Below, piece after piece: positions 1 through 7,736 of a stretch of 64,000 bases of DNA. The DNA is from Verrucomicrobiota bacterium. Lineage in GTDB: Bacteria > Verrucomicrobiota > Kiritimatiellia > CAIVKH01. Below the pieces are notes generated by a model that saw nothing but the letters and a program-made list of their open reading frames with translations, did not search any database and was not told where the DNA came from. Each line of letters begins with the position of its first letter. Position 1 is the first letter of the stretch. The position numbers and the translations under genes were made by a program. The stretch is from assembly GCA_024233345.1 (NCBI GenBank), contig JACKPT010000005.1, forward strand, positions 124,001 through 188,000, given 5' to 3'.

Positions 1-1224
1 CCGGGAACCCAGCAGCCCGCGTCCCCCGAAGATATGGGTAAAATCTTTCCCATGAATATCCTCGAGCAGGAAATGTCCATGGAGCCGTGGATCAAGGTCC
101 CGGAGGAAGTCCGTGAAATCTACGCCCTGTGGCGCCCGACCCCCCTGTTGCGGGCGGTCCGTCTCGAGCGCGCACTGAAAACGCCGGCCAAAATTTACTA
201 CAAATATGAAGGGGTTAGTTACGCAGGCAGCCACAAGCCCAACAGCGCGGTGGCCCAGGCCTATTACAACCGCGAGGCCGGCACCAAGCGGGTGGTGACC
301 GAAACCGGGGCCGGACAATGGGGGTCTGCCCTGTCTTTTGCCTGCAAGGTCTTTGGCCTGGAGTGTGTGGTGTACATGGTGAGTGTCAGTTACCACCAGA
401 AGCCTTACCGCAAATTGTTGATGCAAACCTGGGATGCCACCGTGCACGCCAGCCCGAGCCGGGAGACTGCCTTTGGTCGAGCCCTGTTGGAAGAGCGCCC
501 GGATCACCCCGGCAGCCTCGGCATCGCCATCAGCGAGGCCATCGAAGATACCGTGACCAGCAAGGACACCAAGTATGCGCTCGGCAGTGTGCTTAATCAT
601 GTCTGCCTCCACCAGTCAGTGATCGGACAGGAATCGATCAAGCAGATGGCCCTGGCCGGGGTGGAACCCGATACCATCATCGGGTGCATCGGTGGCGGCA
701 GTAATTTCGCGGGCATCGCCTTCCCATGGATTCACCGGTCCCTGACCGAAAACAAAAAATACCGCATCATCGCGGTGGAACCGGATGTATGTGCCTCCAT
801 GACCAAGGGCGAGCTGCGGTATGACTTTGGCGATACCGCGGAAACCACCCCGCTCATGATGATGCATACCCTCGGGCACAAATTTGTTCCCCCCGCCATT
901 CATGCGGGCGGTCTCCGCTATCACGGGATGGCCCCCATGGTCAGTCATGCCCGCAAGCATGGGTGGATCGAGGCCAAGAGTTACCAGCAATCGCGCATTT
1001 TCGAGGCCGCGGTTCAATTTGCACGAACCGAGGGCATCATTCCCGCCCCCGAACCGTCTCATGCGATTGCTGCGGTGATCGACGAGGCGATCGACTGTCG
1101 GGAGAAGAATGAGCCTAAAACCATTCTGTTCAACCTGTGTGGGCACGGGTTCCTGGATATGGCGTCTTACGATGCTTTTCTGACCGGTAAACTGCACAAT
1201 GACACCCCCGGATCCGAGGGCTGA
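1..1224 (+). CDS. trpB: TrpB2-type tryptophan synthase beta chain (5'-truncated by window edge)
   Basis: PLP enzyme expected to condense indole and serine to tryptophan. The frame is open from base 1, and the residues before the first internal Met (base 34) read like the family's upstream segment, so the true start lies outside the window. The PLP-binding lysine sits in a GSHKPN motif (about 68 residues after base 34), a glycine-rich phosphate loop GGGSN follows near residue 220, and the C terminus GHGFLDMASYDAFL is family-like. The sequence is of the TrpB2 class (TIGR01415) rather than classical TrpB; TrpB2 often lacks a linked trpA, and none is visible here. Seen: motifs. Known: class. Inferred: that it makes tryptophan in this cell. 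Confidence 0.9.
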   Translation, partial: PGTQQPASPEDMGKIFPMNILEQEMSMEPWIKVPEEVREIYALWRPTPLLRAVRLERALKTPAKIYYKYEGVSYAGSHKPNSAVAQAYYNREAGTKRVVTETGAGQWGSALSFACKVFGLECVVYMVSVSYHQKPYRKLLMQTWDATVHASPSRETAFGRALLEERPDHPGSLGIAISEAIEDTVTSKDTKYALGSVLNHVCLHQSVIGQESIKQMALAGVEPDTIIGCIGGGSNFAGIAFPWIHRSLTENKKYRIIAVEPDVCASMTKGELRYDFGDTAETTPLMMMHTLGHKFVPPAIHAGGLRYHGMAPMVSHARKHGWIEAKSYQQSRIFEAAVQFARTEGIIPAPEPSHAIAAVIDEAIDCREKNEPKTILFNLCGHGFLDMASYDAFLTGKLHNDTPGSEG

Positions 1225-1314
1225 TTCCACGCGTGGTCCGGTTGAAGCCATCCCCCCTGGCCCGGTGCGGTCGGCGGGGGATGCGCTTTGGATTCAACGC
1301 CACGGTCAAAAGGG

Positions 1315-1391
1315 TTCCAATGCCTGGAAAATCCATTCCCCAAAGTTCCAATCATTGGAAAATGCCCCGGAAAAAGTTCCAAGGATTGGAA
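1315..1391. repeat. Array of three TTCCAA-NNN-TTGGAA palindromes at 31-base spacing
   Basis: Three 15-base inverted repeats start at 1315, 1346 and 1377, exactly 31 bases apart. The spacers are TGC, TCA and GGA; the first copy has one mismatch (CTGGAA). The third copy is preceded by CCGGAAAAAG, the same flank found at a second array at 43698-43774. The array sits just upstream of the ECF sigma factor start at 1406, in an otherwise empty 181-base gap. It could be a phased operator, a small repetitive element, or both. Confidence 0.85.
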
Positions 1392-1405
1392 TCTGTTGAG
1401 CCCGT

Positions 1406-2026
1406 ATGAATAAAGCCTCGCCAGAGCCGTCCAACTCCGAGGATGGATACGTGGATTGGACAGAACTTGAAACCTGGGTGGAGCAGGCCCGCTCCGGCGA
1501 TGAAGAAGCGTTTGGCCGGGTGGTTCAGGCCCTCCATGGCCGGGTGTATGCCGTGGCCTATCGGTACATGGGAAATGCCGATGACGCACGGGAGGTGACA
1601 CAGATGACCTGGGTCAAGGCATGGCAGAAACTGGGTACCTACCGACAGCAGGCCAGGTTCTACACATGGATCTATCGGATTGCCGCCAATGCCGCCATGG
1701 ATCATTTGCGCAAAGCCGGCCGACGCCGGGAGTCGGAGTACCTTGATGCGTTGGACCACTCGAATCCCCCTGAAGTGGCGGCGTCTTTGCGGGCAAACCA
1801 GGACCGCCCGGACCAGTTGCTGATGCGCAAGGAAAGACTGGAAGCCTTTGAATCCGCCCTTGGCAAACTCAAGGAGGAACACCGGATGATCCTGGTGCTG
1901 CGGGAATTGGAGGGGATGTCCTATCAGGAAATTGCCGAGGTCATGAAGTGCCGCGCCGGGACCGTAATGTCCCGTCTGTTTTACGCACGGAAGGCCATCC
2001 AGAAAGAGCTGAAGGAGCTGTTGTGA
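1406..2026 (+). CDS. ECF-type RNA polymerase sigma factor
   Basis: 206-residue sigma-70 family protein of the extracytoplasmic function group. Region 2 lies around residues 45-110 (YRYMGNADDAREVTQ, then TWIYRIAANAAMDHLRK) and region 4 around residues 150-205, with the helix-turn-helix ELEGMSYQEIAEVMKCRAGT. No domain beyond these two, as usual for ECF factors. It is the first gene of a three-gene operon; its stop overlaps the GTG start of the anti-sigma gene (GTGA), so the two are probably translationally coupled. No good Shine-Dalgarno precedes the ATG. The palindrome array immediately upstream may control it. Target genes cannot be told from the window. Confidence 0.93.
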   Translation: MNKASPEPSNSEDGYVDWTELETWVEQARSGDEEAFGRVVQALHGRVYAVAYRYMGNADDAREVTQMTWVKAWQKLGTYRQQARFYTWIYRIAANAAMDHLRKAGRRRESEYLDALDHSNPPEVAASLRANQDRPDQLLMRKERLEAFESALGKLKEEHRMILVLRELEGMSYQEIAEVMKCRAGTVMSRLFYARKAIQKELKELL

Positions 2027-2544
2027 ATACAAAAGCCATGGACAAGCTGCTGAGCGGGGCGTTGGACGGGGAATTGACCCCCGGGCAGCGGGCTCAGGTT
2101 GAACAGTGGTTGGCGAACCATCCGGACGCGGTGGCTCAGCAGGAACAGTGGGCGAGGGTGGGGGACCTTCTCCGCGAACCGCTGAACCCTCCGGATCCCG
2201 AGATGGAATGGCAGGCCATCCGTCGCACCATTCGCAGCCAGGCCCCGGCGGCCGATGCCGTCGCGGCCGAAACCCCGGTTTTCTCATGGCGCATGGCCTG
2301 GGCGGCTGCTATGCTTGGTTTGGTCAGCTTGGGACTCTATCTGATCGCGGGATTCCAGCTCCATCAGGGAACCCTGATGGCCCATGGCCAATCAGGAGCG
2401 CCTGCGGAGGTGGAATGGGCGGAATCCGGGGTTCCCGGAGCCACCATGATGATTTTTGCGGATCAGGAAACCGGTATGACGGTGATTTGGATGGACGTGG
2501 AACAAAACGGAAACAACGATACCAAGGAGCTCGAGGGGTCATGA
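2023..2544 (+). CDS. Anti-sigma factor, single-pass membrane protein
   Basis: 173 residues from a GTG that overlaps the sigma factor stop; this start fits better than upstream codons inside the sigma gene. The N-terminal 50 residues (MDKLLSGALDGELTPGQRAQ and following) resemble RseA/zinc-less anti-sigma N-terminal domains that hold the sigma factor. One hydrophobic segment at about residues 92-113 (WAAAMLGLVSLGLYLIAGF) predicts an inner-membrane anchor with a short periplasmic tail of about 60 residues. Role as the partner of the upstream sigma factor is inferred from position and N-terminal similarity. Confidence 0.8.
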   Translation: MNTKAMDKLLSGALDGELTPGQRAQVEQWLANHPDAVAQQEQWARVGDLLREPLNPPDPEMEWQAIRRTIRSQAPAADAVAAETPVFSWRMAWAAAMLGLVSLGLYLIAGFQLHQGTLMAHGQSGAPAEVEWAESGVPGATMMIFADQETGMTVIWMDVEQNGNNDTKELEGS

Positions 2545-2951
2545 AAACGAAATGGCTCGCCGGATGCCTGTGGTTGCTGTTGGCGATTGCGGCTCCTGCC
2601 GCAGATCAAATTCATGCCCTGATGATCGAGGCCTCGAACGAACCCGCAGTCATTGACCGTCGACTGGAAAAGGTCGAATACAAACTTCGCCGGGTCTTTG
2701 GATTTCCCTATTATCACTTCGTTGCCGAACAGACGGTTATGGCTCCCGCCGATGGACAGGTCACCGTGCCACTGGCCAATGGTCACCGACTCATCCTCTC
2801 TGGTAAGGGATTGAGGGTCACGGTGCAATGGTTCAAGAACGACGAAATCCTTCTGACCACCAAGGTCAGCCTCAACAAGGGTTCGCCGGTAGTGCTCGGT
2901 GGCGTACCCCACGGCGATGGCACCCTGATCGTGGCCCTGACTGCTCAGTAG
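2541..2951 (+). CDS. Small secreted protein of the ECF sigma operon
   Basis: 136 residues, starting in an ATGA overlap with the anti-sigma gene. An N-terminal signal peptide (KTKWLAGCLWLLLAIAAPAA, cleavage near residue 21) predicts export. The rest is a small, probably beta-rich domain with no motif I recognise. Tight coupling to sigma and anti-sigma genes suggests it senses or responds to the same envelope signal; that is inference only. Confidence 0.75.
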   Translation: MKTKWLAGCLWLLLAIAAPAADQIHALMIEASNEPAVIDRRLEKVEYKLRRVFGFPYYHFVAEQTVMAPADGQVTVPLANGHRLILSGKGLRVTVQWFKNDEILLTTKVSLNKGSPVVLGGVPHGDGTLIVALTAQ

Positions 2952-2968
2952 GAAACCGTTAGATTGGG

Positions 2969-3616
2969 TCAGTTCCGGGCGACCGCGCGGACCCGCATAA
3001 ATTTTACAGCATCCCCACTCTGTTCGACCGACACCTCCGCCTCATCCCGGGTGACGCCCGCGACTTCCACGCCGGTGGTATCCTCGGTGAAATCGGAGAC
3101 ATCCACCGCAGATTCAATGGTGGTGATACGCGGCCGGGGTGAACCGTATTTGGCTCCCGCAAGCAGCTGCCCCCCCTGGGTCCCCACGCTCTGCAGTTCC
3201 ACCGGAATCTCCTGGGCATATAGATCCGCTTCGTCGATCAACAAGCCGAAATAGCGGCAGATAAAGTAGGTTGCGTTCTGAGGAACCTCCAACGTCTCAC
3301 CGGCTTTTAGGCGGAACGGCTGAGGCATCCAGACAAAACTTCCGAGCGCATAGGTATCGGAGATCTTGATGGTCAGGAAACTACCGGCGGTAATGTTGTC
3401 TGCATCAATTGACACACGAATCTGAGTCTCCGTAGGCGTACCTGCGTTGTGCGCGAGAACAACACCTTCGATAATGTAGACTTTGCCGGCAGGGATTGTG
3501 TACGAAGAGGGTGTTGATCCGGAGGAGGACGCTAAAAAAACATTAAACGGCACCACTTCGGCCCTGGCTCCGAGCGTGGCGAGCATAAGAACTCCTGAGA
3601 TGATCATCCTGCGCAT
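2969..3616 (-). CDS. Secreted protein of unknown function
   Basis: 215 residues. The start at 3616 is chosen because a strong AAGGAGG ribosome binding site lies just upstream and a signal peptide (MRRMIISGVLMLATLGARA) begins there; a longer frame to 3721 is unlikely. The mature part contains a beta-sandwich-like stretch around residues 35-110 (IPAGKVYIIEGVVLAHN; FRLKAGETLEVPQNA). No catalytic motif is evident. Convergent with the sigma operon; only 17 bases separate the stops. Confidence 0.65.
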   Translation of the reverse strand: MRRMIISGVLMLATLGARAEVVPFNVFLASSSGSTPSSYTIPAGKVYIIEGVVLAHNAGTPTETQIRVSIDADNITAGSFLTIKISDTYALGSFVWMPQPFRLKAGETLEVPQNATYFICRYFGLLIDEADLYAQEIPVELQSVGTQGGQLLAGAKYGSPRPRITTIESAVDVSDFTEDTTGVEVAGVTRDEAEVSVEQSGDAVKFMRVRAVARN

Positions 3617-3789
3617 GTATTCCTCCTTGTTTTTGCGGGCAGTAGATGAAGTGCCCGGTGACCTGCCTTGAGAATAAGGTATGAAGTACCCCAAATCCAT
3701 CGATTCTGCAAGTGACAGCAAGTTTTTGGTGAATATCCGCGCGGCCTGTTCGTCCTACTCACAGAATGAATCCACAGAGGAGACAGGAC

Positions 3790-4191
3790 ATGAAAACAAA
3801 ATGGAGTATCCTATTCGGAAGTTTGTTGGCAGTGGGGCTGATCGCCCCGAAACCTGCGCAAGCGATCAATAAAGAATGGTCGGCGGCGGCTGGCTTTGTT
3901 GGCGGTATGCTGTTCAACCAGGCGATCCAATGTGATCGCACCGTTGTCACGCATCAGCAGTCGGTGGTGGAATACCGCCCCCAGCGCCGGGTCTATATCG
4001 AGGAGCCAGAACCCTGTGGTTACTGGGAAGTGCGCAGGGAAAAGGTCTGGGTACCGGGTTGCTGGGAATATATCGATCTCGGTTGCAACCGCTACCGCAA
4101 GGAATGGTCAGAGGGATACTATCGTTGGGATACCCGGCGGGTCTGGGTCGATGAAGGCCCGCGGCATTCCCGCCGATATGTGCGCAGATAG
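3790..4191 (+). CDS. Small secreted aromatic- and arginine-rich protein
   Basis: 133 residues with a clear signal peptide (MKTKWSILFGSLLAVGLIAP, cleavage after PAQA) and an AGAGGAG-type ribosome binding site. The first mature segment has a short glycine-rich stretch (AAAGFVGGMLFNQAI); the C-terminal half is dense in Trp, Tyr, Arg and Glu (YWEVRREKVWVPGCWEYID), with four cysteines. Such proteins recur in PVC genomes without a known role. It could be an envelope or matrix component. Confidence 0.75.
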   Translation: MKTKWSILFGSLLAVGLIAPKPAQAINKEWSAAAGFVGGMLFNQAIQCDRTVVTHQQSVVEYRPQRRVYIEEPEPCGYWEVRREKVWVPGCWEYIDLGCNRYRKEWSEGYYRWDTRRVWVDEGPRHSRRYVRR

Positions 4192-4204
4192 GAGGAACGT
4201 TACA

Positions 4205-4258
4205 GTGGGTCTCGGCGATCGCGACACCGGGACCGTTTTCTCTTGCCGTGACCGGTGA
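4205..4258 (+). promoter_or_regulatory. 17-codon leader ORF coupled to the protease gene
   Basis: A GTG at 4205 lies 8 bases after a perfect GGAGGA ribosome binding site (4191-4196). It opens 17 codons (MGLGDRDTGTVFSCRDR) and stops at TGA 4256-4258, which overlaps the GTG at 4255 that begins the M48 protease frame. The protease start itself has no ribosome binding site. The arrangement is what one expects of translational coupling through a leader peptide. Confidence 0.5.
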
Positions 4259-5544
4259 TAACCCGCGATAACCGAGCCACGATGAATGGATATTTGCTTT
4301 TAATTATTGTGGTTCTGGTCGGTGACGCTGCTTTGCACTGGGTTGTGGACCGTCTGAACCTGAAACACCTCTCCGCGACCCTGCCGGAGGCGTTTCGTGG
4401 CTGGTATGATGAGGCCAAGTATGCCGAATCCCAGCGCTATCTTAGGGCAAGCACTTCCTTTGAAACCATACAATCCCTCTTCTCGCTGGTGGTAACGCTT
4501 CTGTTCCTGCTTGCTGGTGGCTTTGGCTGGCTGCAGGGGCTCGCTGCTTCCGCAGGTTACGGCATGATTCTGACCGGGGTGATGTATATGGCGATCCTGA
4601 TGCTCGGGCTAGCCCTGATCGGTCTGCCCTTCAGTGTCTATGACACCTTTGTGCTCGAGGATAAGTTTGGATTCAACAAGACCACCCCCGGAACCTTTGC
4701 TGCCGATCAGGTGAAGTCACTCATCCTCTCCATGGCGATCGGGCTACCTCTATTGGCCGGACTTCTGTGGTTTTTCTCCACCTTTCCGCAGTGGGGATGG
4801 TTGATTACCCTCGGGGTCTTCCTCTTGGTGCAGTTTTTCCTGATGCTCATCGCCCCGTCGGTCTTGCTTCCTCTGTTCAATAAGTTCACCCCTCTGGCCG
4901 ATGGAGAATTGAAAACTGCGATCGAGGCTTATGCCAGGCAGCAGAATTACAAGCTCTCGGGAATCTTCGCAATCGATGGTTCCCGCCGCTCGACGAAATC
5001 CAATGCCTACGTGACCGGATTCGGATCGCTCAAACGGATTGCCCTGTTCGATACCTTGATCGAGAAGCATACCACGGACGAGCTGGTCTCAGTGCTGGCC
5101 CATGAAGTCGGTCATGCCAAGCTGGGGCATATTCGAAAGATGCTCTTTGCCTCCGCTCTGTCGAGCGCGGTGATGTTTTTTCTTCTCTCTCTGTTCCTTC
5201 AGAAACCCGGTCTTTATCAGGCAATGGGGATCGACTGGCAGGGGGAGGGGGATGCGCCACTGTATGTCGGGCTCATCGGCTTTTTCATGATCATGTCCCC
5301 GTTGCAACGGCTGATGGGCATTGGGATCAGCGCCCTTTCCCGCAAGCATGAGTATGAGGCGGATGCGTTCGCCATCCGGTCCACCGGAAGCGCAGGCCCC
5401 CTGATGTCGGCGTTGAAGAAGTTGAGCGTGGACAACCTGTCCAACCTTACCCCGCATCCGGCCAAGGTGTGGCTGGAGTACAGCCACCCCCCAATGCCGG
5501 ACCGTCTGGCCGCGATGGAAAAGGTCGGCGCCAACCTCGGGTAA
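4255..5544 (+). CDS. Ste24-type M48 zinc metalloprotease
   Basis: Integral-membrane endopeptidase of the M48A (Ste24/CAAX protease) type. The zinc motif HEVGH is near residue 283 (LAHEVGHAKLGH) and the third-ligand motif EYEADAFA follows about 80 residues later. Six or so hydrophobic segments surround it, including one at the N terminus (YLLLIIVVLVGDAALHW). Length of 429 residues matches the family. Start is GTG 4255, coupled to the preceding leader ORF, or ATG 4282 (420 residues). Likely involved in membrane-protein quality control or peptide maturation; substrate unknown. Confidence 0.9.
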   Translation: MITRDNRATMNGYLLLIIVVLVGDAALHWVVDRLNLKHLSATLPEAFRGWYDEAKYAESQRYLRASTSFETIQSLFSLVVTLLFLLAGGFGWLQGLAASAGYGMILTGVMYMAILMLGLALIGLPFSVYDTFVLEDKFGFNKTTPGTFAADQVKSLILSMAIGLPLLAGLLWFFSTFPQWGWLITLGVFLLVQFFLMLIAPSVLLPLFNKFTPLADGELKTAIEAYARQQNYKLSGIFAIDGSRRSTKSNAYVTGFGSLKRIALFDTLIEKHTTDELVSVLAHEVGHAKLGHIRKMLFASALSSAVMFFLLSLFLQKPGLYQAMGIDWQGEGDAPLYVGLIGFFMIMSPLQRLMGIGISALSRKHEYEADAFAIRSTGSAGPLMSALKKLSVDNLSNLTPHPAKVWLEYSHPPMPDRLAAMEKVGANLG

Positions 5545-5555
5545 GGTTCCGGCAC

Positions 5556-6644
5556 ATGCTCCTCCGGTTCCTGATGATGTTGAGCTGGCTGGCTGCAACA
5601 GCTCTTGCCGTTCTGGCCCAACCGGAGGAGGGCGGATTCTCCCTCGAGCAGACCGGGGATGCCGTTGCGCTCGATGCCCGGGGCGCCCCGCTGTTTGAGA
5701 TCCTCGATGGGCTGGAACACCTGTATGATTTCCGCCTGAACCGCGGGACTCTGAGCAACCGGATGATTCGGGCCACCTTCCGCCCCCTGCCGGTCGATGA
5801 GTTGCTGGCCCGGCTCGAGATCAGCTATGTCCTGTATTTTTCCACCGCAGAAACCCCGGTCCCGGAAGATGGGTATCTGTTCACCTCCGACCTCGCCCGC
5901 GCCATCTTCGAGCAGTTCCCCGAATCGGTGCGGACCCTGATCCGCAACCTGTATGATGATGACATTTCCCTCAATGCCAGTCGAAGCCTCTGGGCGTTGG
6001 AGGGCCAGGTGGCCGAGGTACTGCCATTGCTCGAACAGACCCTGCAAGCCAACGATTACCAAGCCCGCCAACTCGCGCTTTTCCTCATGCAGAGCGGAAC
6101 CACCAACAGCTTTACCTCACCCCGGTTTCTGGACGTGGCCATCGAAGCGCTCGCGGATGATGCTTTTGTGATGCTGCCTTCCGACAATCAGGTGAGACAT
6201 GTCTTTGTCCGGAATGCCCAGGCCTCCTACCACTACTTGGTCAAACATCCCGAGGTGCTCAACGCAGCAGAATCCCGGCTGGTGCAGGGGATGTACAGCG
6301 CGGACGGTCAGTTGCGCCTCCTCTCTGCGGCCCTGCTGGGGGGAGCCCAAAAAACCGCCCATCTGCCGAGGATTATCCAAGTCATGAAACCTCATCTTGC
6401 CGATAACCAATTGGATTGCGATGCGAGGCTGGTCAGAAATGTGCTGGAAGTCATCGGCGAGCCATCGATTCCCTACCTGGAAGCCATCCGCAAGAATCCG
6501 GTCGACAATCAGCAGGCCGAACAGGCCGGGCTTATCCTCGAGAGAATCCGGACTGCGGGCGACTACCGGGAAACCCATAATCCGTACCCAATGATGAACG
6601 GATGGTATCCGGAATCCTTCCCCCGCCTGGAAGATCTTCAGTGA
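5556..6644 (+). CDS. Secreted HEAT-repeat-like protein
   Basis: 362 residues, beginning 11 bases after the protease stop with a hydrophobic export signal (LLRFLMMLSWLAATALAVLA). The region at residues 30-100 resembles a short secretin/STN-like N domain (GVPLFEILDGLEHLYDFRL style: substrate, then RATFRPLPVDELLARL). Residues about 130-340 are helical pairs with repeated leucines, compatible with HEAT/Armadillo repeats (FEQFPESVRTLIRNLYDDD; SRLVQGMYSADGQLRLLSAA). No enzyme motif. Probably periplasmic protein-binding; function unknown. Confidence 0.65.
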   Translation: MLLRFLMMLSWLAATALAVLAQPEEGGFSLEQTGDAVALDARGAPLFEILDGLEHLYDFRLNRGTLSNRMIRATFRPLPVDELLARLEISYVLYFSTAETPVPEDGYLFTSDLARAIFEQFPESVRTLIRNLYDDDISLNASRSLWALEGQVAEVLPLLEQTLQANDYQARQLALFLMQSGTTNSFTSPRFLDVAIEALADDAFVMLPSDNQVRHVFVRNAQASYHYLVKHPEVLNAAESRLVQGMYSADGQLRLLSAALLGGAQKTAHLPRIIQVMKPHLADNQLDCDARLVRNVLEVIGEPSIPYLEAIRKNPVDNQQAEQAGLILERIRTAGDYRETHNPYPMMNGWYPESFPRLEDLQ

Positions 6645-6710
6645 GCCCTTCTTTACCTTCTTGGCACCGGGGACAAAACCGATTACCATCTCCCAGCCAC
6701 GACGTACACC

Positions 6711-7271
6711 ATGCAAAAGTATGATCCAATTGAAGGAGGGCTCGCCGGCGCGATTCTTGCCTCGCGCCCCCAGTTGCCCGACCCGAATTTTTCCGAAGCA
6801 CTGGTATATCTTGTTGAACAGGATAAGGTTGGCGCGTTTGGCCTGGTGATGAACCGGCCCCTGGGTAAAACCTTGTCGGATGTGGTGGCAGGAACTGTGG
6901 GCGAGGGTTCCCTGTCCGGGACCAAGGTTTATGTGGGAGGGCCGGTGCAAACCCAACAGCTCCTGCTCGCGCATTTTGACCAGGACGAGGAAACCCGGCA
7001 GATCATCTGCCGGGTTGGACTCAGCGAGGAACAGGCCGAGGCGTATGTGGCTAATCAACAGGGATGGCTGCGGGCTTTCCTCGGCTATTCCGGATGGGGA
7101 GAGGGTCAGTTGGAGCGGGAAATCGACGAGGGAACGTGGCGGATTCTGCGTCCCGACGCTTCTCTGTTCCGGACTGACTTTGAACTGGGTATCTGGGCGT
7201 CGTACGTGGGGGCCGATCAGCGCTGGCGGTCCCTGGTCCGGCACATCCCTGAACACCCGTGGATGAATTGA
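6711..7271 (+). CDS. AlgH/YqgE family protein (UPF0301)
   Basis: 186 residues covering the whole family length. Typical features are the N-terminal GAILASRPQLPDPNFSEALVYL, the FGLVMNRPLG motif near residue 44, VYVGGPV near residue 79, and the Gly-Trp-rich GYSGWGEGQLEREI near residue 123. The biochemical role of the family is not settled, though it was first linked to alginate regulation. No ribosome binding site is obvious before the ATG. Confidence 0.9.
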   Translation: MQKYDPIEGGLAGAILASRPQLPDPNFSEALVYLVEQDKVGAFGLVMNRPLGKTLSDVVAGTVGEGSLSGTKVYVGGPVQTQQLLLAHFDQDEETRQIICRVGLSEEQAEAYVANQQGWLRAFLGYSGWGEGQLEREIDEGTWRILRPDASLFRTDFELGIWASYVGADQRWRSLVRHIPEHPWMN

Positions 7272-7278
7272 GGAAACC

Positions 7279-7734
7279 ATGAAGATCCATGACGAAAAAA
7301 CGAACCAGTGGGAATGGAAGGCCCTCGGTGCCCCAGCCCCGGTCAAGAAGGCGATGGCGATTCAGACCAAGGCCCTGATTCAGGCCCCGGCAATGCTGGG
7401 CATTGCCGCACTCATGTACTTCGGCTTTGACCACGTGGTGGTGCCGTCGATCGTGGCGGTTCTCTCGGTGCTGGTTCTGGCCGGAGGGTTATTCTATCAC
7501 CCGTTGTTCCATGCCGTCGAAAGAGGTGGGCGCTGGTTCGGTCACATGGTGATCGTGACGGTGAACTGGATCCTGCTCGCCCCATTCTACTTTCTGGTCT
7601 TCGGGTTCGGGCGGTTGGTCCTGCGGTTGCAGGGCATCGATCCGATGGATCGCGCCTATCCCGCCGCGGCGGAAACCTGCTGGCTGCCACGGAAGAAAAT
7701 TGAAAGCCTCGATCAATACAGGAAGCAGCATTAA
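7279..7734 (+). CDS. SxtJ-like membrane protein
   Basis: 151 residues with three hydrophobic segments at about 38-53, 56-74 and 88-112, and a positively charged tail. A GAGGAAA ribosome binding site precedes the ATG. The length, topology and position directly before a NodU/CmcH-type carbamoyltransferase match the SxtJ family, which usually travels with such carbamoyltransferases in natural-product and surface-glycan loci. Its role is unknown; a membrane partner for the carbamoyltransferase is a reasonable guess. Confidence 0.7.
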   Translation: MKIHDEKTNQWEWKALGAPAPVKKAMAIQTKALIQAPAMLGIAALMYFGFDHVVVPSIVAVLSVLVLAGGLFYHPLFHAVERGGRWFGHMVIVTVNWILLAPFYFLVFGFGRLVLRLQGIDPMDRAYPAAAETCWLPRKKIESLDQYRKQH

Positions 7735-7736
7735 TC

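Noticed and set aside
1227..1236. CCACGCGTGG palindrome after trpB
   Set aside because: Too short and without a T-run to be called a terminator.
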